Shown: piece after piece, positions 1 through 8,625 of the stretch
How the letters are laid out: every line of letters starts with the position of its first letter
How positions within the stretch are numbered: the first letter of the stretch is position 1
NCBI GenBank assembly: GCA_024229515.1
Contig: JAAESI010000052.1
Coordinates: forward strand, 1 to 64,000
Reading direction: 5' to 3'
DNA: 64,000 nt
Origin: Pseudomonadota bacterium
Lineage (GTDB): Bacteria > Myxococcota_A > UBA796 > UBA9615
Position numbers and translations under genes: made by a program
The notes under the pieces: generated by a model
What the model was told of the DNA's origin: nothing
The model's database searches: none
The model's input: only the letters and a program-made list of their open reading frames with translations

Positions 1-65
1 CTGGGCGGAGGTCGCGATACGAATTCCGGTGAGGACCGGGCGTCGCTGCGGGTGATCGGACGAGC

Positions 66-194
66 GAGGCGTACCTCGTGTACGCCGACGAGGGCGGACG
101 CCAGCAGCGGCGTTCGGGGCCAGCGGAAACGGGTCGGGACTCCTGTCCATGGGTACTAGGGAAACGGGTCGGGACTCCTGTCCATGGGTACTAG
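66..194 (+). repeat. Dispersed repeat copy with a 35-base tandem duplication
   Basis: Bases 125-159 and 160-194 are a back-to-back 35-base direct duplication (core GGTCGGGACTCCTGTCCATG). With 66-124 the stretch is an imperfect copy of the minus strand of about 1448-1545: read in corresponding frames both give a Y-x2-Y-x-D-E pattern followed by T-G-x-D-x2-P, so they are related over roughly 100 bases. The second 35-base unit contains the TAG stop codon of the minus-strand gene ending at 191. I see no gene in 1-190. Confidence 0.7.
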
Positions 195-1357
195 GCGTTC
201 CTGCGCCGACGCACTGCCAGCAGCAGCATCAGCAGTCCGACGCTTGCCGTCGCTCGCTCGTCGACGTCCGGAAGGATGAGGTGCACGTTGTTCTGGTCGG
301 CCTGGATCAGCGACGGCTCGAACGACGGGTCCGTGGTCATGTCGCCCGGGTCGACGAAGGTGCGCAGCCGGGTGAGCGTGCTCCCCGAGCCCAGCCAGGC
401 GCCCGCGGCGCTCGACGGGGACACCACGCCCGCGCTGGGGCCCGCGAACTCCGTGACGAAGGCGCGTCCTCCGGCCAGCTCGACGGTCTCTTCCAGCAGC
501 ACGGTGTAGTTGGAGTAGGTGCCAACCCAGTCGTCCTCGAGGAGCTCGACGGCACCCCAGTCGAACTCCAGGTCGGTCCACCCCACGGGGGCGTAGCGCT
601 CGTTGGCGGCGACATACGCGGTGACCTCCATGTTCGTGGACGCGGAGATCGAGGTCAGCACGAGGGGGATGGACGGGTTCGTCCCCATCATCTGGATGCT
701 CACCGGCTCCAGTACGCCCGAAGCAGCGTCGGGATCGAGCTGCAGTCCGAGGAAGCGCATGTTCGAGGCGATGTAGGGCGCGGCCAGCTCCGCGAATCCG
801 TCGGGGATCACGTAGCCGTTGTCGACGAGCCAGTCCTCCAGCCCTTCAGCGCCGAAGGTGGAGATGAGGTCGACCTCGTAGGCCCCGATCGTGGCCTCGC
901 CGAGCAGCCTCACTTCGGAGGACTGCAGCCCTTCGCTGTCTTCGGAGCCGGCGGCCGCGGACGAGGAGCCCGAGCTCGACTGCACGGGTCCGAAGCAGCT
1001 TCCGAAGCTGCTGCCGGAGGCCTCGCCGTCGCCTACGAACTCGACGAATCGTGGCGCAGTCTCCTCTTCGAGGGCGTCGAAGAGGCCGCCGTCGACGGTG
1101 CCGACGTCATCGAGGGTCACGTCGCCGGGCACCGGGAGCACCCACGCGAACCCGGTGGGGCTGCCCGCGTACTGGACCTCGACCACCATCGTGGTGGTGT
1201 TGGACAGCTCGTCGACGGAGAACAGCAGGCGCTCGCCCGTCTGGACGACGCCGCTGCCATCGCAGGCGAAGCCTCCGCAGGCGTGGGCAGGGGTGGAAAG
1301 GGCAGGGGTGAGCGCCGCGGCGGCGGCGAGGGCGAGCAGGGTGCGGGTCCGGGTCAT
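191..1357 (-). CDS. DUF2330 family exported protein with C-terminal membrane anchor
   Basis: A 388-residue exported protein. Residues 1-26 form a signal peptide ending in AHA, followed directly by the CGGFACDG motif that marks DUF2330 proteins; a GFAWVLPVPG segment near residue 70 is also typical of that family. The last 20 residues are a hydrophobic stretch followed by RRRRNA, resembling the MYXO-CTERM type of surface-sorting tail. A Ser/Gly-rich stretch lies near residues 150-165. The ATG at 1357 is preceded by a good Shine-Dalgarno sequence (GGAGGAG). The stop codon lies inside a repeated sequence. Function is unknown; the family is common in Myxococcota and related secretome-rich bacteria. 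Export and anchoring are inferred from the sequence. Confidence 0.85.
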   Translation of the reverse strand: MTRTRTLLALAAAAALTPALSTPAHACGGFACDGSGVVQTGERLLFSVDELSNTTTMVVEVQYAGSPTGFAWVLPVPGDVTLDDVGTVDGGLFDALEEETAPRFVEFVGDGEASGSSFGSCFGPVQSSSGSSSAAAGSEDSEGLQSSEVRLLGEATIGAYEVDLISTFGAEGLEDWLVDNGYVIPDGFAELAAPYIASNMRFLGLQLDPDAASGVLEPVSIQMMGTNPSIPLVLTSISASTNMEVTAYVAANERYAPVGWTDLEFDWGAVELLEDDWVGTYSNYTVLLEETVELAGGRAFVTEFAGPSAGVVSPSSAAGAWLGSGSTLTRLRTFVDPGDMTTDPSFEPSLIQADQNNVHLILPDVDERATASVGLLMLLLAVRRRRNA

Positions 1358-1447
1358 CGGCTCCTCCGTTCGCAGCCAGCATGCGGTCAGCGCTGGCGGC
1401 GTTCGGGGGCGATGTCGGGCACCCCGGGTCGCGGGGGACCCGAGCTC

Positions 1448-1609
1448 GTACCCCTGGCCGGAAGTCCTGACCGGTTTGCGCTGGCCGTTGCGGCCGCCGA
1501 CGCCCCCGCGCCTCGTCGACGTACCGGGGGTACGACTCCTCGCCCCGTGAACGACGGACGGCCACCACTGCTCACCGCAATCCCGGTCGGGACTTCCGGC
1601 CAGGGGTAC
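1448..1609. mobile_element. MITE-like element with 25-base terminal inverted repeats
   Basis: The ends are a 25-base inverted repeat with one mismatch: 1448-1472 (GTACCCCTGGCCGGAAGTCC then TGACC) and 1585-1609 (its inverse complement). The 112-base interior has no plausible gene and contains a further short palindrome around GTACCGGGGGTAC near 1521. A diverged relative lies at 66-194. The right end overlaps the TAG stop of the SPFH gene. No obvious target-site duplication is visible. A non-autonomous transposon or REP-type hairpin element is inferred; no transposase is present in the window. Confidence 0.55.
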
Positions 1610-2628
1610 TAGATCGAAGCCAGGATTTCGGCCTTCTTCGCGTCGAAGTCGTCCTGCGTGATCATCCCCGCGTCCAGCAGCGTCTTGAGCTTGCCGAGGC
1701 GGGCGACGAGGTCGTTGCCGGAGGGGGCGGCGGGAGCGGCCGGGGCGGCGGGGGCGGGGGCCGGCTGCGCGGTCGCACCGGTCATCGCCGAAGCCATCGC
1801 CTGGCCCATCGCGAGGCCCGCGCCGATGCCCATGGCATCACCCGCGCCGGAGCCCGGGTTCGCGGCCGCGGCTTCCATGGCGTTGGCCGCCTGGAACTGC
1901 GTGTACTTGCCCATGTCGCCGAGGATTCCCATTGACGTGCGCTTGTCGAGCATCTCCTCGACCTTGGGGGGCAGGCTGATGTTGCTGATGAGGAACGTCG
2001 ACAGCTCCAGCCCGTACTTGCCCAGCGCGTTGCCCATGTGGCCACCGATGACCTCACCGAGCTCGGTGTAGTTGGCCGCCAGGTCGAGCACCGGGATCTT
2101 CGCCTCGCCCAGAGCGTCCGTGAACGCGCTGACGACGTGCGCGCGCAGCTGCCCGTCGATGTGGTCGGGGGTGAAGTTGGACGTGCCCGACAGCTCCATC
2201 AGGAACTGGCCCGGGTCGTCGATCTTGTAGCTGTAGCTGCCGAACGCCCGGATGCGGACCGGCCCCAGCTCGGGGTCGCGCATCATGATCGGGTTCGGCG
2301 TCCCCCACTTGCTGTCCATGGTCTGCGTGGTGCGGACGAAGAAGACATCGCACTTGAAGGGGCTGTTGAAGCCGTGAGCCCAGCTCTGCAGCTTCGTCAT
2401 GATCGGCATGTTGGCCGTCTGCAGCTCGTAGCGGCCGGGGCTGAAGACGTCGGCCAGCTGGCCTTCGTTGATGAAGATGGCGGCCTGGCCCTCGCGGACC
2501 GTCAGCTGCGCGCCCATCTTGATCGCCGCGTCCTCGTCGGGGAAGCGGTACACGAGCGCATTGCCCCCGTCGCCTCGCCACTCGATGACGTCAATGAGTT
2601 CGCCCTTGATGAAGTCGAGAATGCCCAT
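1609..2628 (-). CDS. SPFH domain protein with C-terminal SHOCT domain (YdjI-like)
   Basis: A 339-residue cytosolic protein without a signal peptide. Residues about 20-240 match the SPFH/virion-core-like family (YdjI type), beginning MGILDFIKGELIDVIEW. A Pro/Ala linker at about 288-303 leads to a C-terminal SHOCT helix pair (LLDAGMITQDDFDAKKAEIL). SHOCT domains act as short oligomerisation modules; the family is proposed to form membrane-associated assemblies, sometimes in stress responses. I chose the ATG at 2628 because AGGGAGAC lies just upstream and family members start with MGILDFIK; an in-frame upstream start would add 22 unlikely residues. The gene lies 34 bases downstream of the next lipoprotein gene on the same strand and may be co-transcribed. 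Confidence 0.85.
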   Translation of the reverse strand: MGILDFIKGELIDVIEWRGDGGNALVYRFPDEDAAIKMGAQLTVREGQAAIFINEGQLADVFSPGRYELQTANMPIMTKLQSWAHGFNSPFKCDVFFVRTTQTMDSKWGTPNPIMMRDPELGPVRIRAFGSYSYKIDDPGQFLMELSGTSNFTPDHIDGQLRAHVVSAFTDALGEAKIPVLDLAANYTELGEVIGGHMGNALGKYGLELSTFLISNISLPPKVEEMLDKRTSMGILGDMGKYTQFQAANAMEAAAANPGSGAGDAMGIGAGLAMGQAMASAMTGATAQPAPAPAAPAAPAAPSGNDLVARLGKLKTLLDAGMITQDDFDAKKAEILASI

Positions 2629-2662
2629 GGTGTCTCCCTGCGCGTCGCCGCGCGGACTATTT

Positions 2663-4102
2663 CTACAGGTCGTCGCCCAAGGGCGTCGAGTCACAGACGT
2701 CGCCGACGCCGTCGCCGTCGGTGTCGGTTTGGTCGGGGGCCCACGGTTCGCCCGCGGACAAGGAGACGTCGTAGCCGGTCAACGGCTCGCCGTCGGGGTC
2801 GAGGAAGCGGAAGTACATCGCCCAGGCGCCGCCGTGGTCGCGGACCTTGATCAGGATTGCGTTCCAGCCTTCCAGCAGGGTCGTCTCAGCGGTGAACTGG
2901 TCCAGGTTGGTGCCCTGGCAGCCGGCGACGTCGATGATCTGGGTGCCGTTGATCCAGACGAAGGCGCCGTCGTCCGGGCCGATGGCGGCGGTGACGGTCT
3001 GCTCGACGTCGCTGTGGATCCAGGCCGCGGCGTAGACCTCGCGGTCCGTCGGGCCCCCGATGAAGTTGAGGAAGTTGATGCGGCCGGCGCGCTGGGCCAC
3101 GAACCAGGCGTGGCCGTCGCCGGCGACGCTGCCGAGGGCGGGGACGTGGGCGCCGTCGTCGCCGCCTTCGAGGATCTGGTCGTCCGAAGGACGGCAGCTC
3201 TCGGTCGTCTCGTAGCCGTGGTACGGCCCGGCGAGCAGCCAGTCGCCCATCAAGCCGTCGTCCTCGTTGGTGATGAGGGGGAGCACATCGCCGTTGTTGG
3301 GGATCGTCGTGCAGTTGTCGTCGCCGTCGAGCAGGCCGTCGTCGTCGTCGTCCTCGTCGCAGATGTCGGCGGTGCCGTCGTCGTCGGAGTCCGAGTCGCT
3401 GGTGAACGGCGCTTCGGGCAGGTCGCAGGTGTCCTCGCCGACCTCGATGCGAAGGGTGTAGCCGTACAGCGGCTCGCGCCACGCGCCCTCGACGCAGATC
3501 GTCCAGCTGCCGCCGGGCATGAAGCGGGCGCCGTGCTGGAGGCCGGGGTCGAGGGGGGAGCAGCCGTCGTCCAGGCTCGCCCCCGCGACCGCCACCTGGG
3601 CGCCGTCGGGGGAGAAGAGGCGAAGGCGGGCGTCGGTGACGGGGCAGGTCTCGGGGGTGTCGCCGATGACGTCGGCGTGCACGTAGCCGCGCTCGGGCAC
3701 GTCGAAGGCGTAGCAGTCGACGTCGTCGGTGGGCAGGCCGCCGGTGACGGTCTCGCCGGAGGCCAGCGGCTCGGCGGTGGAGGCGTCGTCGTTGGGCTCG
3801 GCCTCGAGCCGGCCGGTCTCGGTGGTGCACACGGCGGAGCAGCCGTCGCCGCCGAAGGGGTTGCCGTCGTCGCACATCTCGCCCGTGTCGATCACGGTGT
3901 CGCCGCAGACGGGGACGGTGCAGTCGGTGCGGCAGGCGTCGGGTTCGCTGTCGGAGTTGGCGAGGCCGTCGTCGCACTCCTCCAGCGAAATGAGCACGCC
4001 GTCCCCGCATCCGGGATCGAGGGGCTCGGGCACGGGCTTGGGCTCGGGACACGCGGTCACGAAGGCGAGGATTGACAGCAAGAAGAAGGCACGCCTGATC
4101 AC
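2663..4102 (-). CDS. Cysteine-repeat (DUF4215) lipoprotein with TSP3-like Asp repeats
   Basis: A 479-residue lipoprotein. The signal peptide ends in a lipobox with Cys18 (FVTAC). Residues about 30-95 carry two Myxococcus cysteine-rich repeats (pattern CGDG..D.GE.CDDG.....DGCS..C). A beta-rich segment at about 96-225 resembles a bacterial pre-peptidase C-terminal domain. Acidic thrombospondin-3-like calcium-binding repeats follow at about 230-262 and again at the extreme C-terminus (DTDGDGVGDVCD). Translation starts at GTG 4102; the divergent protease gene begins 39 bases away, so the two share a promoter region. It is probably a calcium-stabilised surface protein. No enzymatic motif is seen. 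Confidence 0.8.
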   Translation of the reverse strand: MIRRAFFLLSILAFVTACPEPKPVPEPLDPGCGDGVLISLEECDDGLANSDSEPDACRTDCTVPVCGDTVIDTGEMCDDGNPFGGDGCSAVCTTETGRLEAEPNDDASTAEPLASGETVTGGLPTDDVDCYAFDVPERGYVHADVIGDTPETCPVTDARLRLFSPDGAQVAVAGASLDDGCSPLDPGLQHGARFMPGGSWTICVEGAWREPLYGYTLRIEVGEDTCDLPEAPFTSDSDSDDDGTADICDEDDDDDGLLDGDDNCTTIPNNGDVLPLITNEDDGLMGDWLLAGPYHGYETTESCRPSDDQILEGGDDGAHVPALGSVAGDGHAWFVAQRAGRINFLNFIGGPTDREVYAAAWIHSDVEQTVTAAIGPDDGAFVWINGTQIIDVAGCQGTNLDQFTAETTLLEGWNAILIKVRDHGGAWAMYFRFLDPDGEPLTGYDVSLSAGEPWAPDQTDTDGDGVGDVCDSTPLGDDL

Positions 4103-4141
4103 GAGCGTCGGAGACTAGCTGCTGTACCATCCCAGGTCGAC

Positions 4142-5887
4142 ATGAGGCGCCTGCTGCTCCTACTCCTGCTCCTCCTCCCCGCCAGCGCGTTCGCGCAGTA
4201 CGGCCCCCTCACCGGCGAGGTGAATCTCCGCTTCGAAGCGGAGCCGTCCGCCGACGAGCTCGAGCGCCTCGCGCGCGACTATGGAATTCGGTCGTGGGAA
4301 CGCCGCGCTGGAAGCTGGCCGGTGTTCACCGCGGCGCTGGCCGACGGAGCGGACCCCGCCACGGTCTCGACGGCGCTGGCGCGTTCACCACTGGTGCGCT
4401 GGGCCGAGCCCGATCGCCTCCTCGATTTCGAGCTGCACGGCGCCTACGCGCTCGACGATCCCTACTTTCCCGAGCAGTGGCATCTGCAGAACACGGCGCA
4501 GAACTCCGGCGCGCTGCCCACCGCCGACATCCACGCGGTGCCCGCCTGGGAGATCACGCGTGGGGAGGGCATCCGCATCGCGATCATGGACACCGGGGTC
4601 GACAACACCCACCCGGACCTGAACATCGTGCACGAGGTCGACGTGATCGAGGACGATGGGGACGCGTACCCCGATCCCGAGCAGTCGGGAGCCGAGCACG
4701 GGACGATGGTCGCGGGGCTCGCGGCGGCGTCGGGGGACAACGGGATCGGCGTCGCGGGGGTGGCGCCGTCGGCCGACTTGATGGGCTTTCGTATCCTCGG
4801 CGACGGGGGGGCGATCAGCGACACCTACGACGCCTTCATCCTTGCAACGGACAACGGGGCCGACGTCATCAACAACTCCTGGGGCTACACCCCCGACGAG
4901 TGCGGGCCCGTGGGGTTCGTGCTCGCGATGCACGACGCGGTCGAATACACGATCACCGAGGGGCGGGGCGGGCTCGGCTGCGCGGTCGTCTTCAGCTCCG
5001 GCAACCAGGGCTGCGAGCTCACCGAACACGCGCTGCACGAGCAGGAGGGCGTGATCGTCGTCGGTTCGCTGAGCGACCGGGACACCAAGCTCAACTACTC
5101 GGTGTGGGGGCCGAACCTGGACCTGATGACGCCGTCGGGTCCGCTGGGGGGCGGGGGCCGACCGCGGCTCGTGACCACCGACCTGTTCGGTGCTCTCGGC
5201 CGCAATGGGCTCGGCGACGACAACGAGTACACCCGCCAGATGGGCGGCACCTCGGGGGCGGCCCCGGTGCTGAGCGGCGCCATCGCGCTGATGTACGGAG
5301 CGAACCCCCGGCTGACCTACCAGCAGGTCGACCAGGTGCTGTGCGACACCGCCGTGCGGGTCAGCCCCGAGCTGGCCGAGTACGACGCCACGGGCTGGAG
5401 CTACACCTACGGCTGCGGGCGTGTGGATGCCGCCGCCGCGGTCGCCGATGTGCTCGACGCGGGGCCTCCCAGCGAGCCGGTGTGGATGCTCGGGCGGTGG
5501 GCCGAGGTGCCCAGCGACTTCACCGTGCTTCGGTGGGCTCCGGCCACCGATCCCGACGGCACCCCGGTGCACTACGAGCTGTCGGTCAGCCCCTTGGATT
5601 CGGGGGACGACGACGACAGCGCCGGCGGCAGCGACGCCCTCACGTGGAGCCTCGCGGGCGAGACGCGCATCGATCTGTCCGGCGAACTGGAGCTCGGTTG
5701 GTACACGGCGACGATCGAGACGTTCGACCGTTGGGGCTCCGGGGGGAGCGCTACGACGACGTTCCAGGTGGTCGAACCCGGCGTCGCCGCGCCGGTGGTG
5801 GAGGCCGGGTGTTCGGTGGGCAGTCGGGGCTCCGCGGGGATGCTGGTCCTGGTGGGGATCGCCGCGGTGTTGCGACGCCGTTCCTGA
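4142..5887 (+). CDS. Subtilisin-like serine protease (S8) with C-terminal anchor
   Basis: A 581-residue exported endopeptidase. Signal peptide 1-19 (ends AFA), then a propeptide-like region of about 100 residues. The catalytic triad of the S8 family is complete: Asp near 150 (IMDTGVDNTHPDL), His near 186 (EHGTMVAGLAA), Ser near 370 (GGTSGAAPVLSGAIALM), with the oxyanion-hole Asn in SSGNQG near 286. A fibronectin-like segment (about 440-550) precedes a C-terminal hydrophobic helix ending LRRRS after a Cys, like MYXO-CTERM tails. The ATG at 4142 is the only start that gives a signal peptide. A -10-like TACCAT lies about 15 bases upstream, so the leader is short. Likely role is extracellular or surface proteolysis. 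Confidence 0.93.
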   Translation: MRRLLLLLLLLLPASAFAQYGPLTGEVNLRFEAEPSADELERLARDYGIRSWERRAGSWPVFTAALADGADPATVSTALARSPLVRWAEPDRLLDFELHGAYALDDPYFPEQWHLQNTAQNSGALPTADIHAVPAWEITRGEGIRIAIMDTGVDNTHPDLNIVHEVDVIEDDGDAYPDPEQSGAEHGTMVAGLAAASGDNGIGVAGVAPSADLMGFRILGDGGAISDTYDAFILATDNGADVINNSWGYTPDECGPVGFVLAMHDAVEYTITEGRGGLGCAVVFSSGNQGCELTEHALHEQEGVIVVGSLSDRDTKLNYSVWGPNLDLMTPSGPLGGGGRPRLVTTDLFGALGRNGLGDDNEYTRQMGGTSGAAPVLSGAIALMYGANPRLTYQQVDQVLCDTAVRVSPELAEYDATGWSYTYGCGRVDAAAAVADVLDAGPPSEPVWMLGRWAEVPSDFTVLRWAPATDPDGTPVHYELSVSPLDSGDDDDSAGGSDALTWSLAGETRIDLSGELELGWYTATIETFDRWGSGGSATTTFQVVEPGVAAPVVEAGCSVGSRGSAGMLVLVGIAAVLRRRS

Positions 5888-5912
5888 AATCGGAGCAGGC
5901 GCAACGCCGACG

Positions 5913-6180
5913 CTCGGCGCGAGGGCGGCCGAAGCGCCTGCCTATCCAGGCGTAACTGGGACCCTCGGCGCGAGGGCGGCCGAAGCGCCTGCCTATCCAG
6001 GCGTAACTGGGACCCTGGCGGCGAGCGTGTCCGAAGCGCCTGCTTATGCGGGCGTAACTGGGACCCTGGCGGCGAGGGTGGGCAAAGCGCCTACTTATGC
6101 GGGCGTAACTGGAACCTCGGCGCGAGGGCGGCCGAAGCGCTTGCTTATGCGGGCGTAACTGGGACCCTGGCGGCGGTGGC
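5913..6180. repeat. 51-base hairpin-forming tandem repeat, about five copies
   Basis: Unit starts are at 5913, 5964, 6015, 6066 and 6116 with a partial unit at 6167; the spacing is 51 bases except for one 50-base unit. Each unit contains a small hairpin: CGCCTG-CCTATC-CAGGCG in the first two copies, and CGCCTGC-TTAT-GCGGGCG in later ones, where several changes keep pairing. Invariant parts are GGCCGAAGCGC (near-invariant) and GCGTAACTGG. This fills the 356-base gap between the protease and the kinase gene. No protein-coding signature is seen on either strand, although 51 is a multiple of 3 and frames stay open. Confidence 0.85.
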
Positions 6181-6243
6181 CTCGAAATCGGGCACGGGCA
6201 CGGGCTAGGCGACGGTGGCCGCCTACGGTAATCTGCGCCAGTC

Positions 6244-7632
6244 GTGGCGCGAACCAACTCAACCAAGCGGGTCGACATCCCCTCCGATCGCATCGGCGCC
6301 TACACGGTCATCGACCAGGTGGGCGAGGGCGGGATGGCCAAGGTCTACCGGGTCAAAGGGCCCGGAGGACGCGTCCACGCCCTGAAGGAGCTGCGGCCGC
6401 AACGTGAAGCGGTCAAGGAGATGCAGCGCCGCTTCAAGCAAGAGTTCGACGTCACCAGCAAGCTCAGCCACCGCAACATCGTGTCGGTGCGCGACTTTTT
6501 CGCCGCGCAGGAGACGCTCCACCTCGTGATGGAGTGGGTCGACGGCATGGACCTGCGGGACGTGCTCCGGTTCGCCGGCACGCTGGACGACGGGCGGGTC
6601 GCCTCCGTCGGCGCGGAGGTCGCCTCGGGGCTCGCCGCGGCCCACGCCCAGCAGGTGCTGCACCGCGATTTGAAGCCGGAGAACGTGCTCCTGAGCAAGC
6701 GCGGCCAGGTGAAGGTCACCGACTTCGGCGTCGCCCGGGTGATGGGCACGCGGCTGACGGCGACCGGCATCATCGTCGGCTCCCCCGCCTACATGAGCCC
6801 CGAGCAACTGGCCGGCGTGTCCGGGCAGAAGCTGTCCCCCGCCTCGGACATTTACAGCCTCGGCGTGATGCTCTACGAGCTCGGCGAGGGGCGCGATCCG
6901 TTGGGGCTCCGCAAGCACGAAGACCTGCTCACCGTGCTCAAGGCGAAGCGCGACAAGCGGCCCAAGAAGATGCGTCGGGTCGAAGATCCGGAGCTGGCCG
7001 AGCTGATCCTCCACTGCCTCGAGCCCGAGGAAGAGGATCGCCCTTCCGAGATGGACAAGGTGGCGCGCGCCCTCCGCCGCATCGCCCGCCGCGCCAAGGT
7101 CAAGCGGGCCGACACCGAGTTCCTGGTCGCCACCGCCCTCGACAACCGGAGGAACAAGCGCAAGAGCAAGGGCGCCCCCGCGCCGCTGCGCCCCCTCGAG
7201 GAGAAGCCCCCCGCGGACGCTCCCGACCCCGAGGCGTCGGCCCCCTGGAAGCGGTTCGCGGAGCGCCGTCGGGCCCGCGATGACCGCCCCGCCGCGCCCC
7301 CGCCCCGGGTCGAGGTGGAGTCGGAGCGAGGCCCCCCTCCGGCCCGCTCCACGCCCGTCGATCTGCGCCCCGAGCCGCCCCCGATCCCCTCGCCCGAGAG
7401 CTGGGACCGCGTCGACCGTGCGGCGGAGGACCTGGACTTTGGTACAGCTTCGCGGCGGATCAGCCGCGTGACCGAGTTGAGCGTCAAGCGGCTGAAGGCG
7501 CGGGCTGAAGGCTCGATGTTGTCGTGGTTGGTGCTGCTTCTGCTCGCTCTCGGCGTGATATTCTTGGCGGCGTCGGCGTCGCTGACTGGCTCCCCTCTCG
7601 GGCTTCTTGAGGTGCTGGTCCCGATGCCCTGA
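6244..7632 (+). CDS. Membrane-anchored Ser/Thr protein kinase (PknB-like)
   Basis: A 462-residue Hanks-type kinase. The kinase domain spans about 19-285: Gly loop GEGGMAKVY (26-34), ATP-binding Lys in HALKELRP, catalytic loop LHRDLKPENVLL near 139-150, DFGVARV near 159, and the activation-segment end SPAYMSPEQL. All catalytic residues are present. A Pro/Arg-rich juxtamembrane region (about 300-400) leads to one transmembrane helix at about 430-450, leaving almost no external domain, so the stimulus is probably sensed inside the cell or at the membrane. Start is GTG 6244; a -10-like TAATCT only 10-15 bases upstream suggests a very short leader. It leads a co-directional gene set with an FHA-GGDEF protein 20 bases downstream. 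Confidence 0.92.
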   Translation: MARTNSTKRVDIPSDRIGAYTVIDQVGEGGMAKVYRVKGPGGRVHALKELRPQREAVKEMQRRFKQEFDVTSKLSHRNIVSVRDFFAAQETLHLVMEWVDGMDLRDVLRFAGTLDDGRVASVGAEVASGLAAAHAQQVLHRDLKPENVLLSKRGQVKVTDFGVARVMGTRLTATGIIVGSPAYMSPEQLAGVSGQKLSPASDIYSLGVMLYELGEGRDPLGLRKHEDLLTVLKAKRDKRPKKMRRVEDPELAELILHCLEPEEEDRPSEMDKVARALRRIARRAKVKRADTEFLVATALDNRRNKRKSKGAPAPLRPLEEKPPADAPDPEASAPWKRFAERRRARDDRPAAPPPRVEVESERGPPPARSTPVDLRPEPPPIPSPESWDRVDRAAEDLDFGTASRRISRVTELSVKRLKARAEGSMLSWLVLLLLALGVIFLAASASLTGSPLGLLEVLVPMP

Positions 7633-7652
7633 GACTTGGGCGGCAACAAGAC

Positions 7653-8603
7653 GTGAGCAACGACGACAGGACTCTCATCGATGAGGTCCCGTGCACGCTT
7701 CGGTCCGAGGTTCGACTCAGCCGCGAGCCCGATCTCGTCAAGACCCCCACGGTGACCGTCGTCGCCGGCCCGAACCCCGGCACCTTCGTCTCCATCGAGC
7801 GCGCCAACCGCGCTGTGTTCGTGGGACGGGACGCCACCTGCGAGTTCCCCCTGGACGATCCGTCGGTCAGCCGCCGACACGCCCGCATCTACCTGGAGCG
7901 GCTCCAGAGCGCCGGCGAGGCCCTCGTCGTACTCCAGGACCTGCAGTCCACCAACGGCACCCTCGTCAACGGCGAGCAGGTGGACCGGGCGACCCTGAAG
8001 CACGGCGATCGCATCCACATCGGAGACGTGCTGCTCCGGTTCGAGATGCTGGACCAGGTCGACATCGACTACCGCGACGGCATCGCCCGACGGGTGCAGG
8101 AGGGCGAGCGCGATTCGTTGACGGGGCTGCTGTCGCGTCAGGCGATGGACAACCACCTCCCCGCCCTCATCGAGCACTGCGATCAGGGCGACGCCCCCGT
8201 CAGCGCCGTGATGATGGACCTGGATCACTTCAAGAAGGTGAACGACACGATGGGGCACCCCATCGGCGACGCGGTGCTCAAGGAGACCGGCCAGCTTGTG
8301 CGGGACGCCATCCGGCGCGAGGACCTGGCCATCCGCTACGGCGGCGAGGAGTTCCTGCTCGTGCTCGCGGGGGCCCGTCGGCTGCACGCGCGGCTGCTCG
8401 CAGAGCGGCTCCGCGAAGGCGTGGCGCGGACCGAGTTCGCCGAGATCCCGGGCCTGCGGATCACCTGCAGCCTGGGGGTCGCCGAGCGCGCCCCGGGTGA
8501 GCCCGTCAAGGAGTGGCTGCAACGCGCCGACGACGCGCTGTACCGCGCCAAGGACAAGGGCCGGAATCGGTCCGAAGCTTCGAAGACCCCGCGTCAGCGG
8601 TAG
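7653..8603 (+). CDS. FHA-GGDEF diguanylate cyclase
   Basis: A 316-residue cytosolic protein. An FHA phosphothreonine-binding domain occupies about 40-125 ([20 protein letters not shown], then [10 protein letters not shown]), and a GGDEF domain about 150-310 with an active-site GGEEF at 229-233. An RRED inhibitory site lies exactly five residues before it, so product inhibition by c-di-GMP is expected. The N-terminus (DDRTLID) offers a Thr that could be phosphorylated by the upstream kinase and bound by the FHA domain; this is inference. Start is GTG 7653, 20 bases after the kinase stop, with the next gene 22 bases downstream. It would make c-di-GMP from two GTP. Confidence 0.93.
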   Translation: MSNDDRTLIDEVPCTLRSEVRLSREPDLVKTPTVTVVAGPNPGTFVSIERANRAVFVGRDATCEFPLDDPSVSRRHARIYLERLQSAGEALVVLQDLQSTNGTLVNGEQVDRATLKHGDRIHIGDVLLRFEMLDQVDIDYRDGIARRVQEGERDSLTGLLSRQAMDNHLPALIEHCDQGDAPVSAVMMDLDHFKKVNDTMGHPIGDAVLKETGQLVRDAIRREDLAIRYGGEEFLLVLAGARRLHARLLAERLREGVARTEFAEIPGLRITCSLGVAERAPGEPVKEWLQRADDALYRAKDKGRNRSEASKTPRQR

Positions 8604-8625
8604 ACTCCGCGCCCGGAGGATCCTC

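Noticed and set aside
149..1612. Long plus-strand open frame of 487 codons across the DUF2330 gene
   Set aside because: It is antisense to a gene with a signal peptide, ribosome site and family motifs; the product is Arg/Gly-rich low-quality sequence, a usual effect of high GC.
5421..6158. Gene covering the 51-base repeats (APAYAGVTG repeats)
   Set aside because: It is out of frame with the well-supported protease and has no start signal in the repeat region; the open frame follows from a unit length divisible by three.
5913..6180. CRISPR-like array
   Set aside because: Units are contiguous 51-base repeats with no unique spacers and no cas genes nearby.
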